This document shows positions 16,801 to 24,428 of a DNA stretch of 52,002 nt, one piece after another. Source of the stretch: Bacteroidales bacterium. GTDB taxonomy: Bacteria; Bacteroidota; Bacteroidia; Bacteroidales; WCHB1-69. The notes below the pieces were generated by a model that was given only the letters and a program-made list of their open reading frames with translations, was not told the DNA's origin and did no database searches. The stretch lies in assembly GCA_017615595.1 (NCBI GenBank), contig JAFZZT010000032.1, forward strand, positions 1 through 52,002. The letters are read 5' to 3'. The position numbers and the translations under genes were made by a program. The stretch's first letter is position 1; each line of letters opens with the position of its first letter.

Positions 16801-17569
16801 GGGCACGAACTGCGACTATGATACGGCCAAGGCCTTTGAGGATGCCGGCGCCGAGCCGCGTATCTTCGTCTTCCGCAACCTCAACGAGAAGGAGATCAAC
16901 GACTCCATTGAGGAGTTGGCAGCCGCCATTGAGGAATCCCACATCTTGGCGCTGTGCGGCGGTTTCAGTCTGGGTGACGAGCCAGACGGCAGCGGCAAGT
17001 TTATCGCCAACGTGCTGAACCAGGCCAAGGTCAAGGCGGCCGTGGAGCACCTGCTGCAACGCAAAGGGTTGGTTCTTGGCATCTGCAACGGCTTCCAGGC
17101 ACTGGTGAAGTCGGGACTCCTGCCAGATGGCAAGATTGGCGAGGTGACCCCGCAGTCGCCTACGCTGTACCGCAACAACATCAACCGCCATATCTCCCGT
17201 CTCGTGCGCACGCGCGTGGCTTCGGTCCACTCTCCGTGGCTCTCCTCTTTCCAGGTGGGAGATGTGCACACCATCGCCGTCAGCCATGGCGAGGGCAAGT
17301 TCATCGTGACACCCGAGATGGCCAAACGCCTCTTCAAGAATGGTCAGGTGGCCTTCCAGTATTGCGACGAGCAGGGTGAGCCTTCCATGAACCCCGCCGA
17401 CAACCCCAACGGCTCCTTCTATGCCATCGAGGGCATCGTTTCGCCTGACGGTCTCATCCTCGGCAAGATGGGCCATAGCGAGCGAAAAGGCGAGAACCTC
17501 TACAAGAATGTGGACGGTGACAAGTTCCAGGATATCTTCCGCAATGCGGTCGAGTATTTTACAAAGTAA
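13856..17569 (+). CDS. purL: Phosphoribosylformylglycinamidine synthase (PurL with fused glutaminase)
   Basis: Converts FGAR, glutamine and ATP to FGAM in purine synthesis. 1237 residues from the ATG at 13856, the size of the large single-chain PurL (proteobacterial and Bacteroidetes type) that contains PurS-like, PurL and PurQ parts. Visible motifs: LLDTYWSDHCRHTTFE, ETHNHPTEIEPFGGAATCVGG, GRTGRDGIGGATGSS, and in the C-terminal amidotransferase PVFPGTNCD and the nucleophile Cys in GICNGFQALVKSGLLP. The upstream extension in the frame is rejected because the promoter is inside it. Its stop overlaps the next start (TAATG). Confidence 0.97.
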   Translation: MRNARIFVEKKPGFNVEAESLKNTLNHNFNLAIRDLRLVKVYDVFQVDDDLLEQAKSVIFSEPVTDNVSESVDYGGHPFVAVEFLPGQFDQRADSAMQCLALLDPKTQAVIKSATLYILDADLTDQQYQQIKKYCINEVEAREKNMEVLELTENPDVQDVPVYEDFTQWDRDCLQDFRQQMGLAMSLEDLIFIQQYFRDEEHRNPTDTEIRLLDTYWSDHCRHTTFETELTKITFKPSTFQQQLQEAYNQYLALRKEVYGDRVKPQTLMDMASINAKYERKAGHLPDMEVSEENNACSICITVEVDGKKEPWLLMYKNETHNHPTEIEPFGGAATCVGGAIRDPLSGRSYVYQALRVTGAGDINAPISETIEGKLPQSVISKSAAAGYSSYGNQIGLATTHVRELYHQDYRAKRLEIGAVVGAAPQDHVRRERPQPGDVIIMFGGRTGRDGIGGATGSSKEHNEKSLDTCAAEVQKGNAPEERKIQHLFRRPEVTRLIKKSNDFGAGGVSVAIGELADGLTINLDSVRTKYKGLNGTEVAISESQERMSVVVDKADVETFFEYCRQENIEANIIAYVTDDNRLTMTWRGKTIVSLSRDFINTNGVRQKTEAVVNEIPEDVLVAEPVKGSNMQERVINCLTNPNVASQKGLIEMFDATIGATTVLMPFGGKHQLTEAQASVQKLPVLHGHTNTCSVMAFGYNPFIALKSPFHASVFAILESMSKVVATGADYKTIRFTFQEYFEKMAGVPERWGKPVAAMLGSVWMLKSFDLASLGGKDSMSGTFKDMHVPPTFVSFAITPADARKIISPEFKRKGNYIYLVKNKIENNLPNIEQTKRIFDFVHEEIGAGHIVSAFTLQFGGIMEALAKMSFGNDLGFDITTEEPLFDYGYGSFVVESTTPLESEYALLLGKVDDNFVVNGEKLDKAACLAAWRGVYDKLYPEMCANETKSVGAEFSQEMASVKTAAKETKVAKPKVILPVFPGTNCDYDTAKAFEDAGAEPRIFVFRNLNEKEINDSIEELAAAIEESHILALCGGFSLGDEPDGSGKFIANVLNQAKVKAAVEHLLQRKGLVLGICNGFQALVKSGLLPDGKIGEVTPQSPTLYRNNINRHISRLVRTRVASVHSPWLSSFQVGDVHTIAVSHGEGKFIVTPEMAKRLFKNGQVAFQYCDEQGEPSMNPADNPNGSFYAIEGIVSPDGLILGKMGHSERKGENLYKNVDGDKFQDIFRNAVEYFTK

Positions 17570-18270
17570 TGGAAACGTCTCAAAACAACCCGAATATGGC
17601 AGGCCTGATCGAACTGAAAGTCGAGGATGTGCTCCCTTCTCCGCAGACGACGGATGCGTATTCCCTCATTTTGCGGGAGATGAGAGTGGAAGAGGATGAA
17701 CAGGGCACCCATAGCGTGCCCACCAACCGCTACATCTCCATTATCATCGGCCAGAGTGAGGCGCGTGCCATCTTGGTGGAGCTGAACAAGTTGCCCACGC
17801 ACCGCCCGCTGACGCACGAGCTGTTCCACTTGCTGGCCCTCCACACCCAGTGTGAGCTGCTGATGGTCAACATCATCCATTTTGAGAACGGCGTTTATTT
17901 TGCCGATATGGTGCTGCTGAACCGTCAGAATGACAAGACCATTCACATCGATGCCCGTCCGTCCGACGCCATCGCCTTGGCTTTGAAGTTGGGCGTGATG
18001 ATCCATATCCGTCCTGAGATCTTTGAAGATAATTGCCAGGTTGAGACCCAGAATACTACCCGCGATGAGAGCCTTCTGGATGCTATCAGGGAGGATATGG
18101 ACGAATCCAGTCTGCGCCAAGAGGAAATCCAGTCCCAAGAGGAGGAGTTCCGAGTGGAATTGTCGGAGATGTCCAAGGAGGAGCTACAGGAACTGCTGGA
18201 TGCCGCCGTGGACAGCGAGGACTATGAACTGGCGGAGAAGGTTCAGCAAGAACTCGACAAGCGGGGATAG
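17569..18270 (+). CDS. Bifunctional nuclease (DUF151) domain protein with UVR motif
   Basis: 233 residues. The first ~145 form a BFN/DUF151 domain (ISIIIGQSEARAILVEL, RPLTHELFHLL, HIDARPSDAIALALKLGVMIHI). Proteins of this family have been reported with DNase and RNase activity. The C-terminal ~35 residues (MSKEELQELLDAAVDSEDYELAEKVQ in part) form a UvrB/UvrC interaction motif. The ATG shares its A with the purL stop codon (TAATG), so translation is probably coupled to purL. A repair or RNA-processing role is possible; function in Bacteroidetes is not established. Confidence 0.88.
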   Translation: METSQNNPNMAGLIELKVEDVLPSPQTTDAYSLILREMRVEEDEQGTHSVPTNRYISIIIGQSEARAILVELNKLPTHRPLTHELFHLLALHTQCELLMVNIIHFENGVYFADMVLLNRQNDKTIHIDARPSDAIALALKLGVMIHIRPEIFEDNCQVETQNTTRDESLLDAIREDMDESSLRQEEIQSQEEEFRVELSEMSKEELQELLDAAVDSEDYELAEKVQQELDKRG

Positions 18271-18278
18271 AAACGTAA

Positions 18279-19397
18279 TTAGTCGTTTTGTCCAAGGATG
18301 CTTTGCGCCACGATGATGGCCGTGGCGAAAGCGAAGAAGAGGTTGTAGCCCCCGCAGACGCCGTCCATGTCCAATATCTCACCCATTGCGTATAGTGATG
18401 GGTGTTTTTTTATGGCCAGATGTGCATCGACCTCCTTTACATCTATGCCGCCGTGGCAGACCTGCGCAAAGGTGAGGTCGTAAGGCTCTTCAATGATCAG
18501 TTCCATATTCCTGATGTCAAAAGGCTGGCGCGCATACAAGGCGTGGAGTTTCGGGTGCAGGACTCCTTGCAGGGAGCCGTGCCGTTGCAGGTGCGCGGCC
18601 ACGTCGAAGGTGTCACGGCTATAGAGGAAGTTCAAGGCGATACGGCAGTTCTGCTTGTCGTCCAAGCGGTTGTAATAGGCCGACAGGTTGAGGATCACGA
18701 TGCCCGAGATGCCGTCATCTTTGAAGGTGATCTCTCCAAACTCGCTGTGTATTAGATGGTTGTTTTGATACAACGAGGCAACGGCCTTGACGCGGCAGCC
18801 AGCGAGAGAGGTGGGGTAGTCCTTGATTTTGAAGCCGACCAACGAAGGAGTCCAGGGATGGATGTCCAGCTGGAGGTCGGAGAGATAGGAGTTGTATAGC
18901 TTGCGGTTTTTGGGGATCATGTTGGCCGGGGTGCCCGATGCCAGCACCAGGGTGTCGAAGGCGGTGGGGTAGTTGTTGAGATGCCACCGGCCGTCCTCAT
19001 GCCATACATGGGTGATCTCGTATTCCATGACGGGATGGATGCGGGGGTGCTCGGGATTCCAAAGTACGTCCACCACCGTTTGCGAGAACTCGGAAAGCGG
19101 ATAGACGCGCCCCTCCTCGTCTGCGCACATCTCCAGTCCGAAAGAGTCGAAGGTCTGGCCGAGACGCTCGGGTGTTACTTGGCTAAGAATTTGTGCGGCG
19201 AAGTCGGGATGGTTGTAGCAGTCGGGGGTGACACTGGTGTTGAAGATATTGGCCTTGCCGCCGCCAGAGGCGCGCAGCTTGGTGCCCACCTGTTTGCAGC
19301 GGTCAAAGAGATGGATCTCCACGTCAGAGTGCTCTCTCAGCAGTCGGGAGAGAAACAGTCCGGAGGCCCCGGCTCCGATGATGGCGATCTGTCTCAT
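18279..19397 (-). CDS. HI0933-like flavoprotein (NAD(P)/FAD-dependent oxidoreductase)
   Basis: 372 residues. N-terminal dinucleotide-binding motif IIGAGASGLFLSRLL, followed by KLRASGGGKANIFN, the family signature after the FAD-binding glycines, and a C-terminal block GGIDVKEVDAHLAIKK...GEILDMDGVCGGYNLFFAFATA. HI0933/YhiN/BaiN-type proteins bind FAD, but their physiological substrate is generally unknown. It starts 12 bases after gmk and is likely cotranscribed with it. Converges on the DUF151 gene with an 8-base gap and no obvious terminator. Confidence 0.92.
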   Translation of the reverse strand: MRQIAIIGAGASGLFLSRLLREHSDVEIHLFDRCKQVGTKLRASGGGKANIFNTSVTPDCYNHPDFAAQILSQVTPERLGQTFDSFGLEMCADEEGRVYPLSEFSQTVVDVLWNPEHPRIHPVMEYEITHVWHEDGRWHLNNYPTAFDTLVLASGTPANMIPKNRKLYNSYLSDLQLDIHPWTPSLVGFKIKDYPTSLAGCRVKAVASLYQNNHLIHSEFGEITFKDDGISGIVILNLSAYYNRLDDKQNCRIALNFLYSRDTFDVAAHLQRHGSLQGVLHPKLHALYARQPFDIRNMELIIEEPYDLTFAQVCHGGIDVKEVDAHLAIKKHPSLYAMGEILDMDGVCGGYNLFFAFATAIIVAQSILGQND

Positions 19398-19409
19398 GGT
19401 GCGGGTTGG

Positions 19410-19976
19410 TTATGCGTTTAGGAAATCCTTTACCAGCTGGTAGATCTCCTGTTGGGCAACGGAGAGGTCGTCGTTGAGGACGGTCACATCAAACTGCGGG
19501 GCGAAGGAGATCTCGTATTCTGCTTTGGCAAGTCTCTTGTTGAGCGTCTCTTCGGTCTCGCTGCCACGGTTGAGGAGGCGCCGCTTCAATTCCTCCATGG
19601 AGGGTGCCTTGATGAAGATGGCCAAGGCTTGGTCTCCATAGAAGCGCTTGATGTTGAGACCTCCGAGCACATCCACGTCGAAGATGACGGTGTTACCTTC
19701 TTCCCAGATGCGCTCCACCTCGCTTTTCAGGGAGCCGTAAAACTGGTGGGCATACACCTCCTGCCACTCCAGGAAGGCGTCGTTGTCGCGGTGCTGGTGG
19801 AACTCCTCCTCCGTGATGAAGTAGTAGTCTTGGCCGTCCACCTCATAGTCGCGTTTGGGGCGGGTGGTGGCGGAGATGGAGAATTTGAGTTCGGGGATCT
19901 CTTGCAGCAGATAGCGGACCAGGGAGGTCTTGCCGGTGCCGGAGGGGGCGGATACGATGATGACTTTTCCTTGCAT
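19410..19976 (-). CDS. gmk: Guanylate kinase
   Basis: Phosphorylates GMP to GDP. From the ATG at 19976 there are 188 residues, a normal length. P-loop SAPSGTGKTSLVRYLL at the N-terminus, then SATTRPKRDYEVDGQDYYFI (GMP binding), the FLEWQEVYAHQFYG block and FDVDVLGGLNIKRFYG. An upstream in-frame ATG at 20000 is rejected because the -7 box TACATTTG at 19998-20005 overlaps it, placing transcription start downstream of that codon. Confidence 0.96.
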   Translation of the reverse strand: MQGKVIIVSAPSGTGKTSLVRYLLQEIPELKFSISATTRPKRDYEVDGQDYYFITEEEFHQHRDNDAFLEWQEVYAHQFYGSLKSEVERIWEEGNTVIFDVDVLGGLNIKRFYGDQALAIFIKAPSMEELKRRLLNRGSETEETLNKRLAKAEYEISFAPQFDVTVLNDDLSVAQQEIYQLVKDFLNA

Positions 19977-19997
19977 GCCTGTGTTTTTTTGAGACGG

Positions 19998-20005
19998 CAA
20001 ATGTA
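19998..20005 (-). promoter_or_regulatory. -7 box TACATTTG for gmk
   Basis: Minus-strand TACATTTG ends 22 bases before the chosen gmk ATG (19976) and excludes the ATG at 20000. Confidence 0.6.
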
Positions 20006-20092
20006 AAGAAAAAATAGATATGGTGGAGAGGTGAACATGGTAATAATCTCACGCAGATTTGTCCTAGCTCTTTCCCATCAACAAATCAACAA

Positions 20093-20120
20093 TCTTCGCG
20101 TCCTTTGCGTCTTTGCGGTG
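20093..20120 (+). repeat. Short degenerate repeat TCTTCGCG/TCCTTTGCG/TCTTTGCGG
   Basis: Three near-copies of an 8-9 bp unit TC(C)TTTGCG in the 118-bp gap between tadA and gmk. The phrase looks like dispersed spacer DNA rather than part of either gene. Confidence 0.6.
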
Positions 20121-20123
20121 TTA

Positions 20124-20564
20124 CTACCGTTTCTCCGCGAAGAACGCCTTCAGCAGCTGGCCGCACTCGTCGGAGAGGAGGTCGTGCTCCACGACGACCT
20201 TCTTGTGCAGGATCTGGGCGTCCGCGTGGCGCGTGAAGCCCCGCTTGGGGTCGCTCGCCCCGTAAACCACGCGACTGATCTGCGACAACCCGATGGCTCC
20301 GGCGCACATGTCACACGGCTCCAGCGTCACATACAAGGTACACCCGGGCAGGTACTTGCTGCCCAAGTGGTTGGCCGCCGCCGTCAAGGCGATGATCTCA
20401 GCGTGCGCCGTCACATCTCGCAACGTCTCCGTCTGGTTGTGTCCACGGCCCAGGACCTGTCCGTCCATGACGACTACCGCGCCCACGGGCACCTCGTCCT
20501 CTTCGGCCGCCAACTGCGCCTCCTCTAAGGCTAACCGCATGAAATGTTCGTCTTGTGCTGTCAT
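20124..20564 (-). CDS. tadA: tRNA adenosine(34) deaminase
   Basis: Deaminates adenosine to inosine at the tRNA wobble position. 146 residues, with the cytidine/deoxycytidylate deaminase zinc motif: HAEIIAL (His ligand and catalytic Glu) and PCDMCAGAI (two Cys ligands). The VPVGAVVV and GHNQTETLRD blocks are typical of TadA. It starts 12 bases after mutY on the same strand, so ompA-like, mutY and tadA form one probable operon. Confidence 0.95.
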   Translation of the reverse strand: MTAQDEHFMRLALEEAQLAAEEDEVPVGAVVVMDGQVLGRGHNQTETLRDVTAHAEIIALTAAANHLGSKYLPGCTLYVTLEPCDMCAGAIGLSQISRVVYGASDPKRGFTRHADAQILHKKVVVEHDLLSDECGQLLKAFFAEKR

Positions 20565-20576
20565 CGTTTCTGGTTT

Positions 20577-21578
20577 TTAGGTTAGGGTTATCTGTAGATG
20601 CTCTTTCAAAAAAATAGTCATGATCTTGGGCATGGGGTATTGCGAAAGCTGGTCCAACGACACAAAGATCTGATGCTCCTGCAGCTTCGGCAGTCTCCGG
20701 CATGGCACCACATAAAGGTCTGCCTGCAGTTGCTGGTGGGTCAGCGTCTCGTGGATGGTGGCCACATAATGTTCTCCCTGCTCCGGAGGCGTTGGGAATT
20801 CCTGCAACGGGAACTGGTACATGTTGCGCCAGATGTCGTTGCCCACGCGTTTCTCCAGGATGGTCTTGTTGTGGGCAAGATACATGGTGAGTCGGAAATA
20901 CCGCTGTCTCTTCTTGATTTTCTGAATCTTGACAGGCAGCATATCCGTCAAGTCGTGCTGATGAGCATAGCAGCTCTTCTGGAGGGGACACACGGAACAG
21001 TCGGGGTTGGCGGGGGTGCACTGGGTGGCGCCGAAGTCCATCATGGCCTGGTTGAACTTGGCGGGGTCGGTGCCCTTCATCTCGCGGGTGGCGCGGGCGG
21101 TGATCTCCCGGCGGGTCTTCGGCAGGGCGATGTCCTCGCGGATGCCAAAGTAGCGGCTGAAGACGCGCAGCATATTGCCATCCACGGCGGGGTGGGGGAG
21201 CCCGAAGGCGAAGGCGGCGATGGCGGCGGCGGTGTAGTCGCCCACCCCCTTCAAGGTGCGGATGTCCTCATAACGCGCTGGGAAGATGCCCCCGAAGTCG
21301 CTCATGATCTGCTTGGCGGCATGATGGATGTGGCGGGCGCGCGAGTAGTAGCCCAGCCCCTGCCAGACACGCAACACCTCCTGTTCGTCAGCCTCTGCCA
21401 ACGAACGGACGTCTGGAAAAGTCTCGATGAATCGATGGTAGTAGTCCCACCCTTGCTGTACGCGCGTCTGCTGCAGGATGATCTCCGAGACCCACACCTT
21501 GTAGGGGTCTTTCTCTCCCCGCCACGGCAGGTCGCGCTGATGGTAGTCGTACCAGGTGAGTAACGCCTGCGCGAACAT
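20577..21578 (-). CDS. mutY: A/G-specific adenine DNA glycosylase
   Basis: Removes adenine mispaired with 8-oxoguanine. 333 residues with the helix-hairpin-helix TLKGVGDYTAAAIAAFAF, catalytic Asp in AVDGNMLRVFSRYF, the catalytic Glu region VSEIILQQTRV, and the iron-sulfur loop with four Cys (C-x6-C-x2-C-x5-C: QCTPANPDCSVCPLQKSC). The C-terminal part has a MutT-like domain that recognises 8-oxoG. It lies 9 bases after the OmpA-like gene. Confidence 0.96.
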   Translation of the reverse strand: MFAQALLTWYDYHQRDLPWRGEKDPYKVWVSEIILQQTRVQQGWDYYHRFIETFPDVRSLAEADEQEVLRVWQGLGYYSRARHIHHAAKQIMSDFGGIFPARYEDIRTLKGVGDYTAAAIAAFAFGLPHPAVDGNMLRVFSRYFGIREDIALPKTRREITARATREMKGTDPAKFNQAMMDFGATQCTPANPDCSVCPLQKSCYAHQHDLTDMLPVKIQKIKKRQRYFRLTMYLAHNKTILEKRVGNDIWRNMYQFPLQEFPTPPEQGEHYVATIHETLTHQQLQADLYVVPCRRLPKLQEHQIFVSLDQLSQYPMPKIMTIFLKEHLQITLT

Positions 21579-21587
21579 GACGGCTCG

Positions 21588-22568
21588 TTAGTTGCCTTGG
21601 ATGAGCTGGAACAGCTGGTCCAGGTTGGGCGTCAGGATGATCTCCGTGCGGCGGTTCTTGGCGCGGGCCTCCGCATTGTCGCTGGCATCGATGGGCAGAT
21701 ATTCACTACGGCCGGAAGCAGACAGGCGGACAGGGTCGATATCGCCGTTCTGCAACAGCGCCTTGACGACCGAGGTGGCGCGCATGACGCTCAAGTCCCA
21801 GTTGTCTTTCACCTGCCCGTTGCCGTTGAACGGCACATTGTCGGTGTGGCCTTCGATGAGCACGGAGATGTCTTTCTCGTTCTCCAACACGCTGGCCAAA
21901 TTGCGGATGGCCTTCAAGCCCTGCTCGTTCAGACTCCAGCTGCCGGAGGCGAAGAGGAGCTTGTCCTGCATGGAGACATACACCTTGCCGTCTTTCTCAT
22001 AGACGTTCAAGCCGCTGCCTTCAAAACCCTTCAGGGCGGCCGTCACCTTGTCTTTCAACGCCTTGACCTCGGCATCTTTCTGACTCAGGATCTTCTCCAT
22101 CTCGTTGATACGGGCCTCTTTCTCCGCCAGGATGGCTTTGGCAGCCTCCAGGGAGTCCTTCTGGGCATTCAACAGTTTCTCCTTGGCCGTCAGCTCATCT
22201 TTGTAGGCATCAATGTTGCCTAACAGTTTGTTCATGGCCGACTGGTTGCTGACATTCAGCTCCGAGAAGTCCTTCAACAGGTCGTCATAGTCTTGGGTGG
22301 CCTTGGCCAGGTCGCGCTCTGACATGCGCAGACGGCGCGACAGGGACAGGGTGTCCTGCACCAGCTGGTCCACCTGTTTGATCATGCCGTCCAACTTGGC
22401 GCGGAGATCTTTGACAGCGTTGTTGGCATCCACATTTTCAGCGTTTACGTATGTCAATTCGTCCTGACATTTCCGATAACGCTGCTGTAATTCGTCATAT
22501 TTTTGTTTGGTCACACAGCCTGAAAGGCTTACAATCAAGATGGTCGTGAGAATTAAAATCTTTTTCAT
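21588..22568 (-). CDS. OmpA-family lipoprotein with coiled coil
   Basis: 326 residues. Lipoprotein signal ending in LSGC (Cys18), then a long coiled coil to about residue 190 with many heptads (AKEKLLNAQKDSLEAAKAI...). The C-terminal OmpA-like peptidoglycan-binding domain has IEGHTDNVPFNG and the closing RAKNRRTEIIL motif. It probably sits in the outer membrane with the OmpA domain bound to the cell wall. First gene of the ompA-like, mutY, tadA run, with a -7 box at 22592-22599. Confidence 0.93.
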   Translation of the reverse strand: MKKILILTTILIVSLSGCVTKQKYDELQQRYRKCQDELTYVNAENVDANNAVKDLRAKLDGMIKQVDQLVQDTLSLSRRLRMSERDLAKATQDYDDLLKDFSELNVSNQSAMNKLLGNIDAYKDELTAKEKLLNAQKDSLEAAKAILAEKEARINEMEKILSQKDAEVKALKDKVTAALKGFEGSGLNVYEKDGKVYVSMQDKLLFASGSWSLNEQGLKAIRNLASVLENEKDISVLIEGHTDNVPFNGNGQVKDNWDLSVMRATSVVKALLQNGDIDPVRLSASGRSEYLPIDASDNAEARAKNRRTEIILTPNLDQLFQLIQGN

Positions 22569-22591
22569 TGCTTATTATTTGACGTAATGTG

Positions 22592-22599
22592 CAAAAATA
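22592..22599 (-). promoter_or_regulatory. -7 box TATTTTTG for the ompA-like/mutY/tadA operon
   Basis: Minus-strand TATTTTTG, 23 bases before the ATG at 22568. Confidence 0.55.
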
Positions 22600-22703
22600 C
22601 GGTCTTTAACCATATTTTTCTGCTAAAATGGAAATAATTATAAACAATGGTTTTTGAATAAAGAAGAGGCGGGAAGATGCTGGGCTCGAGGGGTGTTTTC
22701 GCC

Positions 22704-23315
22704 TCAGATCATCTCTCCAGCATACGGTATTTTGCTACCTGTGACCGTGGCGATCATCATCTTGATATCCATCCAGAAAGAGTAGTGATGGAGATAGTAG
22801 CGGTTGAGGCGTACCTTGTCGGGAAAGATGACCTCGTCGTTGTATTTCTGAGGCTCCTCCACGGTGGCGAGGAGCTCTTCCTCGTTGCGGTATTTGAGGG
22901 AGGCGGGACCCGTGATGCCGGGGCGCAGCTGGAGCACTTCGCGGTCATCGCCCGTGAGCGCGTCTGCATAGCCGGGCACATCGGGACGGGGCCCCACAAA
23001 GCTCATGTCGCCGATGAGGACGTTCCACAGCTCGGGCAGCTCGTCCAGCTTGTATTTGCGCAAGGTGGCTCCGAGGGGTGTGATGCGCGACTCGCCGGCC
23101 ACCGAGACCGATGAGCCGCCATGGTCCACCACCATCGTGCGGAACTTGTAGATGGTGAACAGCCGTCCGTGGCGACCTACCCGCTGCTGGGTGAACAGCA
23201 CAGGGCCGCCCGGCATCTTCACCCGGATGAGGATAGCGATGACGAGCAGCACAGGGAAGAGGCAAACCAGTCCGACCAAGGAAACCAATCGATCGAAGAT
23301 ATATTTGAAGATCAT
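22704..23315 (-). CDS. Sugar-phosphate transferase (PglC/WcaJ C-terminal type)
   Basis: Transfers a sugar phosphate onto undecaprenyl phosphate to start a surface glycan. 203 residues, the minimal monotopic form: one hydrophobic N-terminal segment ([21 protein letters not shown]), then [44 protein letters not shown] and the [12 protein letters not shown] block. All hallmarks of the bacterial sugar transferase family are intact. It begins 6 bases after the glycosyltransferase gene, so they work on the same glycan, but no wider polysaccharide cluster is present. Confidence 0.94.
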   Translation of the reverse strand: MIFKYIFDRLVSLVGLVCLFPVLLVIAILIRVKMPGGPVLFTQQRVGRHGRLFTIYKFRTMVVDHGGSSVSVAGESRITPLGATLRKYKLDELPELWNVLIGDMSFVGPRPDVPGYADALTGDDREVLQLRPGITGPASLKYRNEEELLATVEEPQKYNDEVIFPDKVRLNRYYLHHYSFWMDIKMMIATVTGSKIPYAGEMI

Positions 23316-23321
23316 AGAGGA

Positions 23322-24311
23322 TTATCTTTTGGTGAAAGGGAGAGAAAGCAGGCCTGTCAGCGAGCCGAGACCATAGGAGAAGTGCAGGACAAAGAAGCTC
23401 TCCACCAAACGGAAGAAGCTGAGCCCTTTGGATCTGGCCAGCTTGGCGCTTACGAAACCGATCAGGGTGAGATAGGCCAGCAGGCTTGCAGCGGAGAGCA
23501 GCCACAGCGGATGCCAGAAGATGCCTGCGATGAGGGGCACGATCAGGGAGAGCAGGAAGAGGAGCGGCACGAAATGGCGCAAGGAGAGGGAGCCCATCTC
23601 TCGGGTGTAATAGACGGTCAGGATGTTCCACTTGCCGTTGCTGAAGTTGTTCTGGAAGAGCTTGTCGAATGTCTCCCGGGCGTAGTAGGTGCAGTAAGTG
23701 TCCGGCACGAGATAAATCTTCCCGCCTCCGCGGAGGATGCGTTTGTTGAGCTCGATGTCCTGATTGCGCGTCAGCCGCTCGTTGAAGAGACCGTAGCGGT
23801 CGAAGACCTCGCGTCTCCAGCATCCGAAGGGAACGGTGTCCACCTCTCGCACCTCCGTGATGCCCGTACGGAACAACGCATCGCCGACACCCAGCTTGTG
23901 GCTCAGCACCTCGCGGATGGCCAACGACTTGGGCGTTTTGTTCAGCACCTCCGTTTTCCAGACGCCTCCTACATTGTCGGCTTCCAGCTCATAGAGGCGG
24001 CGTACCAGGGTGGAGAAGTAGTTGGGCGGGTAGCTCGAGTGGGCGTCAATGCGGAGAATGACCTCCCCACGAGCTTCGGCAATGCCGCGGTTCAAGGCCC
24101 GGGGCGCCGTGTGGCCGGGATTGTCCAACAGGCGCAGGTAGGGACAACGAGTCAGATAGTCCGCCAACAGGTCTCGGGTGCGGTCAGTGCTCATGCCATC
24201 CATCAGCAACACCTCCAAGTCGTCCTTGGGGTAGTCCTGTGCGATGATGGACTCAACGCATTTAACGATATACTTTTCTTCGTTATAAATGGGGCAAATG
24301 ACGGACAGCAT
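23322..24311 (-). CDS. Family 2 glycosyltransferase
   Basis: Residues 1-220 form a GT-A fold: MLSVICPIYNEEKYI, LEVLLMDGMSTDRT, the ILRIDAHSSYPPNY DxD-like region and a QDIELNKRI acidic motif. About three membrane segments follow (LLFLLSLIVPLIAGIF and further). This resembles ExoA/succinoglycan-type transferases. The chosen start is the ATG at 24311 (329 residues); the ATG at 24329 lies almost at the predicted transcription start from the -7 box at 24334-24341. Cotranscribed with the sugar-phosphate transferase. Confidence 0.92.
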   Translation of the reverse strand: MLSVICPIYNEEKYIVKCVESIIAQDYPKDDLEVLLMDGMSTDRTRDLLADYLTRCPYLRLLDNPGHTAPRALNRGIAEARGEVILRIDAHSSYPPNYFSTLVRRLYELEADNVGGVWKTEVLNKTPKSLAIREVLSHKLGVGDALFRTGITEVREVDTVPFGCWRREVFDRYGLFNERLTRNQDIELNKRILRGGGKIYLVPDTYCTYYARETFDKLFQNNFSNGKWNILTVYYTREMGSLSLRHFVPLLFLLSLIVPLIAGIFWHPLWLLSAASLLAYLTLIGFVSAKLARSKGLSFFRLVESFFVLHFSYGLGSLTGLLSLPFTKR

Positions 24312-24333
24312 GATGATGTCATTTTTCAAAGTG

Positions 24334-24341
24334 CAAAGATA
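24334..24341 (-). promoter_or_regulatory. -7 box TATCTTTG for the glycosyltransferase operon
   Basis: Minus-strand TATCTTTG, 22 bases before the chosen ATG (24311). Confidence 0.55.
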
Positions 24342-24411
24342 TAAAAATTATCAGCCCGCCAAATGAAAAAATCAGAGGCCCCTTTTCACACCACTGCGTT
24401 TATTATTTTCC

Positions 24412-24419
24412 TATCTTTG
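24412..24419 (+). promoter_or_regulatory. -7 box TATCTTTG for the ABC transporter gene
   Basis: Located 9 bases before the ATG at 24429; the earlier in-frame ATG at 24363 is upstream of it and is rejected as the start. Confidence 0.6.
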
Positions 24420-24428
24420 CACTTTCTT

